The notes: a model not told the origin generated them from the letters alone. 53,708 nt of DNA from Xanthobacteraceae bacterium (GCA_030037895.1 JASHPW010000033.1:1-53708), one strand, 5' to 3'; shown: positions 22,562 through 29,743, counted from the stretch's first letter. Program-made: numbers and translations.

Positions 22562-22732
22562 ATGCCGCGCCGGCGCCGATTAATCGATATACTGACGCGT
22601 TTTGGCCTATGAACCTTGCGCAACCCTTGCCGGCGGGACCGGCGATTGGAGCGACGGTTGATGCTTTGTTAACGTTGCCGCGGCTTGTCGATCGGAAGTC
22701 ATCGCAGTACATGGCGCGGCCGGAGAAAATGA

Positions 22733-23398
22733 ATGGACAAAGTCGTGAATTCGAAAAGCCCGCGGGCGCGGACGCGGACGTCCGGGCCGGCCCGGCCGAT
22801 CCGGCCGACGCGCGAAGAGGCGGAGGCCGCGGTGCGCACGCTCATTCGCTGGGCCGGCGACGATCCCGACCGCGAAGGGCTTCGCGCCACCCCCGGACGC
22901 GTCGTGCGCGCCTATGAGGAATGGTTCGCCGGCTACCAGGATCAGCCGCGCGACTATCTCAAGCGCACCTTCGAGCAGGCCGGCGGTTACGACGAGGTCG
23001 TGGTGCTGCGGGACATCCGCTTCGAGTCGCATTGCGAGCACCATATGGCGCCGATCATCGGGCGGGTGCATATCGGCTACCTGCCGCGCGCCCGCATCGT
23101 CGGGATTTCCAAACTGGCGCGACTGGTCGAGGTTTATGCGCGAAGGTTGCAAATCCAGGAGAAGATGACGGCCGAGATCGCGACATGCCTCGACGAGGTA
23201 CTCAAGCCGCACGGCGTCGCCGTGGTCGCCGAAGCCACGCATCAATGCATGACCACGCGCGGCGTGCATAAGCCGGGCGTCGTCATGGTGACCAGCCACA
23301 TGCTCGGCGTTTTTCGCGATCACGCCGAGACCCGGCAGGAATTTCTCGCCGCGATCGGCATGAAGGGTGCGATCAACGTTGCCAACGGCAACGGATGA
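22733..23398 (+). CDS. folE: GTP cyclohydrolase I
   Basis: A 221-residue enzyme making dihydroneopterin triphosphate from GTP for folate. The zinc-binding [22 protein letters not shown] and [15 protein letters not shown], plus the substrate motif [22 protein letters not shown], are intact. It is divergent from the histidine kinase and convergent with comM. Confidence 0.97.
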   Translation: MDKVVNSKSPRARTRTSGPARPIRPTREEAEAAVRTLIRWAGDDPDREGLRATPGRVVRAYEEWFAGYQDQPRDYLKRTFEQAGGYDEVVVLRDIRFESHCEHHMAPIIGRVHIGYLPRARIVGISKLARLVEVYARRLQIQEKMTAEIATCLDEVLKPHGVAVVAEATHQCMTTRGVHKPGVVMVTSHMLGVFRDHAETRQEFLAAIGMKGAINVANGNG

Positions 23399-23496
23399 AG
23401 CTCACGGCGGCTTTGCCTCCATGAGTTCGGACGTGCGCCGGACGCTTATCGTCCCTGTGAAGGACCAAGAGGTCCGTTCCGGCGAGCAATGCCGAA

Positions 23497-23516
23497 TAGA
23501 GCATGATCCGGGAAAG
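23497..23516 (+). repeat. dispersed palindromic repeat, copy B (fragment)
   Basis: Only the outer end of the repeat (TAGAGCATGATCCGGGAAAG) is recognisable in the folE-comM gap. The rest of the 23399-23522 spacer holds no gene. Confidence 0.55.
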
Positions 23517-23522
23517 TAGGCA

Positions 23523-24149
23523 CTACGCCGCGCGCCTGATCTCGTCGGCCTGCGCGCGATAGGACAACGCCTCGGCCAGATGCACGCGGCCGACTTTATC
23601 GGCGCCGTCGAGGTCGGCGAGGGTGAGCGCGACGCGCAGCACGCGGTGATAGCCGCGCGCGGAGAGCCGCATCGCATCGGCGGCTTCGCGCAGGAGCGCG
23701 AGGCCGCCCGAGTCCGGCCGCGCCACGTCCTCCAGCACCGCGACCGCGACCGTGGCGTTGCTGCGGATATGCGGCAACCCGATCCGCGCATAGCGCGCGG
23801 CCTGCCGTTCGCGGGCGAGCGCGACGCGTTCGGCGACCTCGCGGCTGCCTTCGGCGGGCGGCGGCAAAATCAGATCGGCGGCGGTCACCGCCGGCACCTC
23901 GATGTGCAGGTCGATGCGGTCGATGAGGGGACCGGAGATGCGGGCCTGGTAATCGGCGACGCAGCGCGCGTTGGGTGCGCGGCGGCAGGCATAGCCCGGT
24001 TCGTCGGCGCGCCCGCAGCGGCAGGGATTCATCGCCGCGACCAGCATGAAGCGCGCCGGATAGGTGACGCGATGATTGGCGCGCGCGATCGAAACCTCGC
24101 CGGTTTCGAGCGGCTGGCGCAGCGAATCGAGCGCCTGCGGGGAGAATTC
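23523..24149 (-). pseudogene. comM: comM C-terminal part, cut off by a transposon
   Basis: This segment encodes the C-terminal half of the YifB/ComM Mg-chelatase-like ATPase. It resumes at EFSPQALDSLRQPLETGEV and runs through MLVAAMNPCRCG, the arginine-finger region GPLIDRIDLHIEVPAV and the C-terminal SARGYHRVLRVALTLADL. The N-terminal half lies at 27904-28823 on the same strand; joining them across the transposon with one target copy removed restores the reading frame exactly. An internal ATG at 24047 could start a partial protein, but that would lack Walker A and B. Confidence 0.95.
24142..24149. repeat. target site duplication, left (transposon 1)
   Basis: GAGAATTC here is repeated at 27904-27911. 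Because the surrounding bases also match, the duplicated stretch could be read as 10 bp (24141-24150) if the element is taken to start at GG. Confidence 0.8.
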
Positions 24150-24172
24150 CGGAATTATGTAGCTGTCTCACC
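24150..24172. repeat. terminal inverted repeat, left (transposon 1)
   Basis: A perfect reverse complement of 27881-27903. Confidence 0.92.
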
Positions 24173-24233
24173 TCTAGACTGAGGGGGTAGCGTTGGGGCA
24201 ATCTTGCCCGCGCTAGTTGGGCTTTTCCCCCGA

Positions 24234-24836
24234 ATGTCTACTGAACACTTGGTTCCAGATGACTTGCGCAAGCTGTACCACGTTTTCGAGTGGCGCAATG
24301 CGGCCGGTATTCTAGAGACGGCATGCCTGGATGAATGGGCGGACATTCAAACCGTTCTGCGGGAATTTCGCCTCTATCGAACGGAAATTCAGCAGGAAGG
24401 CGGGAACCGCTCGCTGATCTCGCGTCGTCTCGACGGGGCCTTTTACAAGCGCGGTTGGATCGAGAAAGATTTTGCGACGGCGATCATCGTTGATGACACG
24501 AGAGTAGACAGCCCGACGCATGCCGTCGATTGCTTCAAAGACCGAGTGGCTGTCGAGGTTGAATGGAATAACAAGGATCCTTTTTTCGACCGGGATTTGA
24601 ACAATTTCCGCCTGCTTTTCGAGCTGCGAGCTATAGATGTTGGCGTTATCATCACCCGCGCGACCGAGCTGCAAAAAATCTTCAAATCGCTCGGCCGCGG
24701 AGCCTCTTACGGAGCCGCAACCACACACCATGAAAAACTCCTACCGCGCTTGAATGGCGGCAGCGGCGGTGGATGCCCAATATTGGCGTTTGCGATCACC
24801 CCAAAGCTCTACGTCGATGGTGCCCCGCCAGCTTGA
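24234..24836 (+). CDS. BglII/BstYI-type restriction endonuclease
   Basis: A 200-residue protein matching the Endonuc-BglII family. FKDRVAVEVEWNNKDPFFDRDLNNFRL-like sequence (about residues 104-130) contains the catalytic D...ExE-type pattern, followed by the conserved VGVIITRATELQKIF; RLDGAFYKRGWIEKDF earlier also fits. I chose the ATG at 24234; a TTG at 24204 would add ten residues, and neither has a strong ribosome-binding site. It is tail-to-tail with the methyltransferase, 10 bases apart. Characterised relatives cut GATC-containing sites, but the specificity here cannot be read. Confidence 0.82.
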   Translation: MSTEHLVPDDLRKLYHVFEWRNAAGILETACLDEWADIQTVLREFRLYRTEIQQEGGNRSLISRRLDGAFYKRGWIEKDFATAIIVDDTRVDSPTHAVDCFKDRVAVEVEWNNKDPFFDRDLNNFRLLFELRAIDVGVIITRATELQKIFKSLGRGASYGAATTHHEKLLPRLNGGSGGGCPILAFAITPKLYVDGAPPA

Positions 24837-24846
24837 ATTTCCTCCG

Positions 24847-25491
24847 TTATAAAACAGCAGTCGAGTTGAAGGCATAAGTGGGCCACAAAGGCTGATAGTC
24901 CGCGCTCGCCTCAAACCCCCAAGACGCCCATCCCTTTCGTTTTCCCCTGGCGAATAGTTCTAGGAATGGACCCGGACTACAGCTCTCAATGATAGGATAT
25001 TGCTCATCCGGCTTTCGCGAATGCTCGCGCTTGCGTGAGCAGATGTAATTGACCTGGGTGCGGCCCGGCTGAAACGTGCGGGCATTCTTGCCGCGCACCC
25101 CGAATAGGATAAGTTCTGTCACGTTTCGGAAATAAAAGCCGACGCCACGACCGTCCGAGCCGCCGTCCTTACGGACCTTGTGCCAAATTAAATTCGACTT
25201 GTAGACGAAGCCCCAAGACTTCATGACCGCGAGGCCATCGGGCAATAAGGCGTTCGGGCACCACAAATAGAGATGAGCCGTCGCCGCCGCGATCTCCGAC
25301 ACCGGGAGCGCCTTGATCTCAGGCAATTTCATCGTCCCATAACGAGAAAGACGCTTGTGTTCCGGCGCTATTTTGCCGGTCTTGTTGACGAACTGCCAGG
25401 GCGGGTCCGCAAGGATCGTGGCGAATCGTTGGCGGCCGACAAACCGGCGTAAGTCAGCAGAAACATCGCGCTGCTCGGTTGGAGCCAGCAT
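24847..25491 (-). CDS. MT-A70 family adenine-N6 DNA methyltransferase
   Basis: A 214-residue SAM-dependent methyltransferase. TILADPPWQFVNKTG carries the catalytic DPPW, SEIAAATAHLYLWCPNALLPD and WGFVYKSNLIWHKVRKDG are typical of MT-A70 enzymes, and the C-terminal KPDEQYPIIESCSPGPFLELFARG forms the SAM pocket. Placed beside a BglII-type endonuclease, it is the likely protective partner of a type II system (M.MunI is a known MT-A70-like R-M enzyme). It follows the DUF6471 gene by two bases and is probably co-transcribed with it. Confidence 0.9.
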   Translation of the reverse strand: MLAPTEQRDVSADLRRFVGRQRFATILADPPWQFVNKTGKIAPEHKRLSRYGTMKLPEIKALPVSEIAAATAHLYLWCPNALLPDGLAVMKSWGFVYKSNLIWHKVRKDGGSDGRGVGFYFRNVTELILFGVRGKNARTFQPGRTQVNYICSRKREHSRKPDEQYPIIESCSPGPFLELFARGKRKGWASWGFEASADYQPLWPTYAFNSTAVL

Positions 25492-25493
25492 AA

Positions 25494-25727
25494 CTATTCA
25501 TCCTCAAGGTGAATGGTTTTAGCGCCGATTGCGGTCAGGCACTGCACAAGGAAAACAGCGGTGAAGTTGCCCCGACCGACCTTGTTGGTGATGTTGCGGC
25601 GGTTGTCCCTGATTCCAACCTCCGCGAGCTTCTCAGCTAGGTCGGCGTAACTCAGCCCCCGGCGTGCGAGTTCTCCCTTCAGGATACCCTTCACAAGTGC
25701 TTGCCAATCCTTAGCTTTTCGCGCCAT
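25494..25727 (-). CDS. DUF6471 HTH-like small protein, candidate controller
   Basis: A 77-residue protein, KDWQALVKGILKGELARRGLSYADLAEKLAEVGIRDNRRNITNKVGRG, with the helix-turn-helix-like pattern seen in DUF6471 proteins. It heads the leftward methyltransferase operon, and its promoter region contains repeated TATATATGATGTT motifs overlapping both divergent -10 boxes. A role like a C-protein, controlling methyltransferase and transposase expression, is inferred from position and fold only. Confidence 0.75.
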   Translation of the reverse strand: MARKAKDWQALVKGILKGELARRGLSYADLAEKLAEVGIRDNRRNITNKVGRGNFTAVFLVQCLTAIGAKTIHLEDE

Positions 25728-25756
25728 ATGGAGTCATCTTATCTAGGCATAAAAAC

Positions 25757-25785
25757 ATTATATATGATGTTTTTGCCATTGACAA
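25757..25785 (-). promoter_or_regulatory. sigma-70-type promoter for DUF6471-methyltransferase
   Basis: On the minus strand TTGTCA (25785-25780) is followed after exactly 17 bases by a perfect TATAAT (25762-25757). The DUF6471 start is about 30 bases downstream. Confidence 0.75.
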
Positions 25786-25807
25786 GCCTTGTGAAAAGCA
25801 CTATATA
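25779..25807 (+). promoter_or_regulatory. sigma-70-type promoter for the transposase
   Basis: A perfect TTGACA at 25779-25784, a 17-base spacer and TATATA at 25802-25807. The -35 box overlaps the -35 box of the opposite promoter. Confidence 0.75.
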
Positions 25808-25839
25808 TGATGTTGTAAGACATTATATAGGGTGCTTAC

Positions 25840-26808
25840 GTGGCCCAGCATTTCCTCCTATCGGCAGCCGCCCGGTCGCTCTCCCTGAGCGCCGTAGCGC
25901 GCATGTCGGACGAGGAAGCGGCGGTCACATTCCAACGCATCCGCTGGTCCGACAACGGCGGGGAGCCCTATTGCCCGCGCTGTGGTTGTCTTGAGGTTCG
26001 CAAATTGGCGACCCGATCGGTATGGAAATGCAAGGGTTGTTCACATCAATTCAGCGTCACGTCTGGGACAACCTTCGCCGACCGCAAGCGGCCGATTCGG
26101 GACTATCTGCTCGCCATCGCGATCTTCACCAACGGCGCGAAGGGCCACAGCGCCCTTCAAATGAGCCGCGACCTGAATTGCCAATATAAGACGGCCTTCG
26201 TTCTGGCCCACAAGTTGCGCGAGGTCATCGAAGACGAACAGCGCAAGACGACGTTCGCCGAAACAACGGAAAAGGAAATCGACGGCGCTTACTTCGGCGG
26301 GACGATCCGGCAAGAGAACGAGGCCGAGAAACGCGTTGATCGCCGTCTAGCGGACGAACAGACCGGCAAGCGTCAAGTCGTCGTCGTCATGCGCGAGCGA
26401 AAGGGCCGCTCGCTTCCGTTCGTCTTCGGCAAGGAAAGTGACGCGATCGAAACGATCCGTGAGCACATCCCGGTCGGCTCGATCGTGCACGCCGACGAAG
26501 CGCGTGGGTGGGACGTGCTGCACGCCCACTATGACATGCGCCGGATCAACCACTCCGTCGCGTTCAGCAAGGACGGCGCCTGCACCAATCAAGCCGAAAG
26601 CTTTTTTGCCCGGCTGCGGCGTTCCGAGATCGGCGTCCATCATCGGATCAGCGGCAAGCGCCTCAGCCTCTACGCTTCCGAGATGGCTTGGCGCGAAGAC
26701 AACCGCCGCGTCCCGAACGGCGCGCAATTCAACGCCATCGCCTCCATGGCCCTTAAACATCACATGAGCCGCGAGTGGCGCGGCTACTGGCAACGGAGTG
26801 CCCGATGA
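25840..26808 (+). CDS. IS1595-family transposase (transposon 1)
   Basis: A 322-residue transposase with an N-terminal zinc ribbon (C45-PRC48, C64-KGC67) and an ISXO2-like DDE core: D148 in EIDGAYFGG, D219 in VHADEARGW and E253 in NQAESFFARLRR. The start is GTG at 25840 with AGGGTG upstream. Its last bases overlap the companion ORF (ATGA). It should mobilise the element by its terminal repeats. Confidence 0.92.
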   Translation: MAQHFLLSAAARSLSLSAVARMSDEEAAVTFQRIRWSDNGGEPYCPRCGCLEVRKLATRSVWKCKGCSHQFSVTSGTTFADRKRPIRDYLLAIAIFTNGAKGHSALQMSRDLNCQYKTAFVLAHKLREVIEDEQRKTTFAETTEKEIDGAYFGGTIRQENEAEKRVDRRLADEQTGKRQVVVVMRERKGRSLPFVFGKESDAIETIREHIPVGSIVHADEARGWDVLHAHYDMRRINHSVAFSKDGACTNQAESFFARLRRSEIGVHHRISGKRLSLYASEMAWREDNRRVPNGAQFNAIASMALKHHMSREWRGYWQRSAR

Positions 26809-27236
26809 AGAACGATCATGTCCTGAGCGGCCTCAAGACGAAGCGAGCCGAACTCGCCGGCCGGATTGAAACCATGCAGCAGGAAATGCGCGTATTGGTC
26901 GCGACCATCGGCCATATCGATGCGACGATCCGCACGTTTGACCCGACCGTTGACCTTGAGGACATCAAACCGAAATTGCCCCCGCGCTTCCAAGCGTTCA
27001 AGGGAGAGGTTTCGCGGATTTTGTTGGATGCCCTCCGCGAAGCCAAGATGCCGCTGCCAGTTTTCGACCTCACGTTATCGGTTGCGGCCGGACGCGGGAT
27101 CGGCACGGAGGACAAGCCGTTCATGATTATTCTGCGGCGGCGCGTTGATGCCTGCCTTCGTAATTTGCGCAAGCGCGGTATCGTCCGATCAATGCGGCCG
27201 TCTGGCAGTCTCACGCTTTGGGAGATCGTGCGCTGA
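26805..27236 (+). CDS. transposase companion protein of unknown function
   Basis: A 143-residue protein with an N-terminal coiled-coil-like region (LSGLKTKRAELAGRIETMQQEMRVLVATIGHIDATI) and a C-terminal winged-helix-like part (PVFDLTLSVAAGRG, VDACLRNLRKRGIVRSMRPSGSLTLWEI). Similar ORFs are commonly found directly after IS1595-type transposases. It starts in the transposase stop codon, so it is translationally coupled; a DNA-binding accessory role is plausible but unproven. Confidence 0.8.
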   Translation: MKNDHVLSGLKTKRAELAGRIETMQQEMRVLVATIGHIDATIRTFDPTVDLEDIKPKLPPRFQAFKGEVSRILLDALREAKMPLPVFDLTLSVAAGRGIGTEDKPFMIILRRRVDACLRNLRKRGIVRSMRPSGSLTLWEIVR

Positions 27237-27435
27237 CCCGGCGCTGAGCCTGAAGTTTTTTGTATCGTTCAGCCGTCGCTTTATCGCGCTTCAATTGCGC
27301 TGGAATAAAAACATCAAGCGCCGCTTGGACAACCTCTTTCGCCGAACCGGCAAAATGAGCGGCACAAAAATCATCCAGTTTGCCATTCCACGGCTCATCA
27401 AGATTGAAACGGCCCCCGGTCGAACGCTTACGCAT
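27211..27435 (-). CDS. small ribbon-helix-helix-like protein
   Basis: A 74-residue frame starting MRKRSTGGRFNLDEPWNG and continuing LDDFCAAHFAGSAKEVVQAALDVFI. The strand-helix-turn-helix order resembles ribbon-helix-helix repressors. The frame is open back to 27561, but a terminator-like hairpin and four TGTAC repeats occupy that stretch, so I place the start at 27435, directly behind the repeats. The 3' end overlaps the convergent companion ORF by 26 bases. The RHH assignment is from pattern only. Confidence 0.5.
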   Translation of the reverse strand: MRKRSTGGRFNLDEPWNGKLDDFCAAHFAGSAKEVVQAALDVFIPAQLKRDKATAERYKKLQAQRRVSARSPKA

Positions 27436-27448
27436 AAGCAGCTCAGAA

Positions 27449-27481
27449 TGTACGGTGTGTACATCAATGTACGCCATGTAC
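27449..27481. promoter_or_regulatory. phased TGTAC array upstream of the RHH-like gene
   Basis: TGTAC starts at 27449, 27458, 27468 and 27477, spaced 9, 10 and 9 bases, immediately upstream of the start at 27435. Phased tandem motifs of this type are typical RHH operators, which suggests autoregulation. Confidence 0.55.
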
Positions 27482-27527
27482 ATTGCGCTTGACGACTCGC
27501 TTTGCTGGCGGCAAAGTGCATAAATGA

Positions 27528-27553
27528 AACGGGCGGCCTTCCGACCGCCCGTT
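27528..27553 (-). terminator. intrinsic terminator-like hairpin
   Basis: A 9-bp perfect GC-rich stem (AACGGGCGG paired with CCGCCCGTT) with an 8-base loop. On the minus strand it is followed by TTTCATTTA, so it more likely ends a leftward transcript from the structured region than a rightward one. Confidence 0.6.
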
Positions 27554-27558
27554 CCTCT

Positions 27559-27817
27559 CACTCAAACGCTTTGGTGGCGGTGGTTCCCGCGGGGGCGGGG
27601 CCACCGTCGAGTGTGCGCAGAAACAGTCTGCCACACCCCTTGCCAGCAGCGTAGATACTGCCGGACGTGAACGCGGTTTTCGCTCACGCTTTTACTCCGT
27701 CCTGAAAGGGCAGGAAGAAGCCTGCCGCTCCGAAGCGCACTCTCTTGCGCCCCGCTGGTGGAGAGCGCTTAAGCCGCTGAAGTCAGAGACGGAGTGCGGG
27801 AGATCGAATCACCGCAC
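27559..27817 (-). ncRNA. candidate structured non-coding RNA in transposon 1
   Basis: The 27562-27880 stretch has no coding frame but several perfect pairings: CACTC/GAGTG (27559-27563 with 27609-27613) enclosing CGGTGG/CCACCG (27578-27583 with 27601-27606); GTGA/TCAC (27667-27670 with 27684-27687); an 8-bp long-range helix ACTCCGTC/GACGGAGT (27694-27701 with 27788-27795) enclosing a GGCAGG/CCTGCC hairpin (27709-27726) and further stems; and GTGCGG/CCGCAC (27794-27817). A terminator-like hairpin lies just downstream on the minus strand. I do not recognise a known RNA family; it could also be transposon end DNA structure. Confidence 0.45.
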
Positions 27818-27880
27818 GGGCAACTTATCGGATTTGGTCGGAACCACCTAGATTAACGACTATTCATCCACAGGTAGCCC

Positions 27881-27903
27881 GGTGAGACAGCTACATAATT
27901 CCG
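27881..27903. repeat. terminal inverted repeat, right (transposon 1)
   Basis: A perfect reverse complement of 24150-24172; the other target duplication copy follows at 27904-27911. Confidence 0.92.
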
Positions 27904-28823
27904 GAGAATTCCGGCAGCTCGTCGAGAAACAGCACGCCGTGATGGGCGAGCGACACTTCGCCCGGCCGCGCGTGCAGGCCGCCGCCGACCAAGGCCGGCA
28001 TGCTGGCGGAATGGTGCGGCGCGCGGAACGGCCGACGGTTGGTCAGCGCGCCGCCCTCGATCTCGCCGGCGACCGAGGCGATCATCGAGACTTCAAGCAA
28101 TTCGGCGGGCGCGAGCGGCGGCAGAATCGAGGGGAGCCGCGCCGCGAGCATCGACTTGCCGGCGCCGGGCGGGCCGACCATGAGCAGATTGTGGCCGCCG
28201 GCCGCGGCCACTTCGAGGGCGCGCTTGGCGCTTTCCTGGCCTTTGATATCGCCGAGGTCGAGCGCGGCGCCCGCGGCCTCGAGGATTTTCGGCTGCGGCC
28301 GCGAGAGCACCTGGGTGCCCTTGAAATGGTTGGCGAGTTGGATGAGCGAGGCCGCCGCGATGATTTCGATCTCGGGGCTCGCCCAGGCCGCTTCCGGCCC
28401 GCACGCGGCCGGACAGATGAGGCCCTCGCCGCGCGCATTGGCGCCGATCGCGGCGGGCAGGACGCCGGCAACCGGCGCGATCGAGCCGTCGAGGCCGAGT
28501 TCGCCCAAAACCGTAAGGCCCGCTACGGCGTCGTGCGGAATGGCGCCGATCGCGGCCATCAAGCCAAGCGCGATCGGCAGATCGTAATGGCTGCCTTCCT
28601 TAGGAAGGTCGGCGGGAGCGAGATTGATGGTGATGCGACGCGCCGGCAAAGCGAGGCCGGATGCGATCATCGCCGAGCGCACCCGCTCGCGCGCCTCCGA
28701 CACCGCCTTGTCGGGCAGGCCGACGATGGTGAAGGCCGGCATCCCCGGCGCAATTTGCACCTGGACATCGACGGGCCGCACCTCGATGCCCTCGAACGCT
28801 ACGGTGGAGACGCGCTGGACCAT
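27904..28823 (-). pseudogene. comM: comM N-terminal part, cut off by a transposon
   Basis: Residues 1 to about 307 of the ComM/YifB ATPase: the N-terminal Lon-like domain (QIAPGMPAFTIVGLPDKAVSE), Walker A GPPGAGKS at 217-224 and Walker B VLFLDELPEF ending at 306. The frame then reads into the transposon end and stops within four codons. ComM is a hexameric branch-migration helicase for natural transformation, so uptake recombination is probably impaired. The ATG at 28823 is the normal start. Confidence 0.95.
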
Positions 28824-28864
28824 GTCCCGACCCTACCCCTGCTGGAGAGAGTAGCGAAGGCCGG

Positions 28865-28872
28865 AAGCATCA
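28865..28872. repeat. target site duplication, left (transposon 2)
   Basis: AAGCATCA, repeated exactly at 31671-31678. Confidence 0.92.
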
Positions 28873-28895
28873 GGCGATTATATCTCTTGCAAACC
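28873..28895. repeat. terminal inverted repeat, left (transposon 2)
   Basis: It pairs with 31648-31670 at 22 of 23 positions. Confidence 0.92.
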
Positions 28896-28942
28896 AAGGC
28901 CAATACGTAGATAATCGGGCCATCAGCGAGCAGGAGGTGTCT

Positions 28943-29242
28943 ATGACGATTAGAGTGCGCTCTGTCGCAGGTATGGGTTTCAACGACGGACCAGAAATCG
29001 GGGAAGCTCACGTCCTTACCGATGAGGGACAATTCCGGTTCAGCTTCAGCGTTCAGCGGGGATACAATCAGTACACGGGAAAATACGGGTCGAGCTTCAT
29101 TACGCTATGGCCGGATAGTAGTAGCTTTATCGAAATTGCGAAGGCCATGATGAAGGCCGACCCCAACGCGGCAATTAAGGCGTTCGGTGTGGCGCTCAGC
29201 ATTGGGCTCCCAGTCGCAAACCAAGCAACCGCAGCCGCATGA
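28943..29242 (+). CDS. unknown 99-residue cargo protein
   Basis: A well-supported short gene: AGGAGG at 28932-28937 precedes the ATG at 28943. The product (TIRVRSVAGMGFNDGPEIGE, then FRFSFSVQRGYNQYTGKYGSS and an Ala-rich C-terminus) is soluble and matches no family I recognise. It is the only cargo gene of transposon 2 on the plus strand, just inside the left end. Confidence 0.65.
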   Translation: MTIRVRSVAGMGFNDGPEIGEAHVLTDEGQFRFSFSVQRGYNQYTGKYGSSFITLWPDSSSFIEIAKAMMKADPNAAIKAFGVALSIGLPVANQATAAA

Positions 29243-29301
29243 CGGGGTAAGCGAACGACAACGACCGCGTCTGCTGGCATGAACACGCGTTGCCAATTAT
29301 G

Positions 29302-29496
29302 CTAGGTATCCTGATCCTTGCCGCCGCGAACGGCGCGGCGCTTCTCGCCTTTTTCTGACGGCTTCGCCTTAGCCACCATCCGCAGCGCGTCCTTAAACCG
29401 TTCCTCATTGTCGTCTGCGCCAACGGCGCGCGCAGCTTTGCGGAAGGCTTTTGCCTGCTCGCTAGGATTCGGTGGTTTCCGAGCCGCCATTTGCAC
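29302..29496 (-). CDS. unknown 64-residue cargo protein
   Basis: A short basic protein (SEQAKAFRKAARAVGADDNE, then RFKDALRMVAKAKPSEKGEK). Similar small ORFs with AKAFR..AR..GADD..ERF patterns occur in alphaproteobacterial accessory regions with no known role. It overlaps the end of the upstream RHH-like gene by 35 bases, so the two are likely co-expressed. Confidence 0.55.
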   Translation of the reverse strand: MQMAARKPPNPSEQAKAFRKAARAVGADDNEERFKDALRMVAKAKPSEKGEKRRAVRGGKDQDT

Positions 29497-29719
29497 TCTC
29501 CGCCGGGGTCAAAGGGACAGGCTCCGGTAGCTTCAAATTGTACTCCCGACGCATGATCCGCAACTGAGCAATTACCATTGCTCGGATCACTTCAGAATGA
29601 CTGTCACCTTCAGTACGCAAGGCAACCAATTGGTCCAATTGGTCGCGAGCGCCAGCTGGGAGCGTCGTCCACAACTGGTTGTTTTTCTTTCCTTTTTTTG
29701 TCGCGCCTTTTGTTGGCAT
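29462..29719 (-). CDS. RHH-like small DNA-binding protein (transposon 2)
   Basis: An 85-residue protein starting MPTKGATKKGKKNNQLWTTL, then GARDQLDQLVALRTEGDSHSEVIRAMVIAQLRI, which fits a ribbon-helix-helix pattern (strand, helix, turn, helix). The frame is open upstream, but a 10-bp perfect inverted repeat at 29744-29768, just ahead of the ATG at 29719, suggests the start and an operator. Probably a transcriptional repressor; the target is unknown. Confidence 0.6.
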   Translation of the reverse strand: MPTKGATKKGKKNNQLWTTLPAGARDQLDQLVALRTEGDSHSEVIRAMVIAQLRIMRREYNLKLPEPVPLTPAESANGGSETTES

Positions 29720-29743
29720 GCCTACACTTACGCACAACAATCC

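Larger units (their letters stand above)
25751..25829. promoter_or_regulatory. operator-like repeats in the divergent promoter of transposon 1
   Basis: TATATATGATGTT occurs at 25759-25771 and 25802-25814, 43 bases apart (about four helical turns). ACATTATATA occurs at 25755-25764 and 25820-25829. The first site lies within a near-perfect palindrome (25751-25774). The repeats cover both -10 boxes, as expected for a repressor controlling both directions. Confidence 0.7.
24150..27903 (+). mobile_element. IS1595-family transposon 1 with restriction-modification cargo
   Basis: A 3.75-kb element bounded by perfect inverted repeats of about 23 bp (24150-24172 and 27881-27903; outer end CGGAATTATG, inner end TCTCACC), inserted in comM with an 8-bp target duplication. 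It carries, left to right: BglII-type endonuclease (+), MT-A70 methyltransferase (-), DUF6471 protein (-), IS1595 transposase (+), a companion ORF (+), an RHH-like protein (-) and a structured non-coding segment. GC is visibly lower and codon use less biased than in the flanking core genes. Perfect ends and a clean target repeat suggest a recent insertion. Confidence 0.93.

Noticed and set aside
20954-22612. A 552-codon plus-strand frame opposite the histidine kinase
   Set aside because: Shadow frame; the kinase on the other strand has all expected domains.
27490-27561. Longer start for the RHH-like ORF at 27561
   Set aside because: The first 12 codons coincide with a terminator-like hairpin, and the TGTAC array would be coding.
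27435-27880. Type III toxin-antitoxin locus (RNA repeats, terminator, toxin)
   Set aside because: The order structured RNA - terminator - small gene is similar, but there are no tandem RNA repeats and the protein looks like a DNA-binding RHH protein rather than ToxN.
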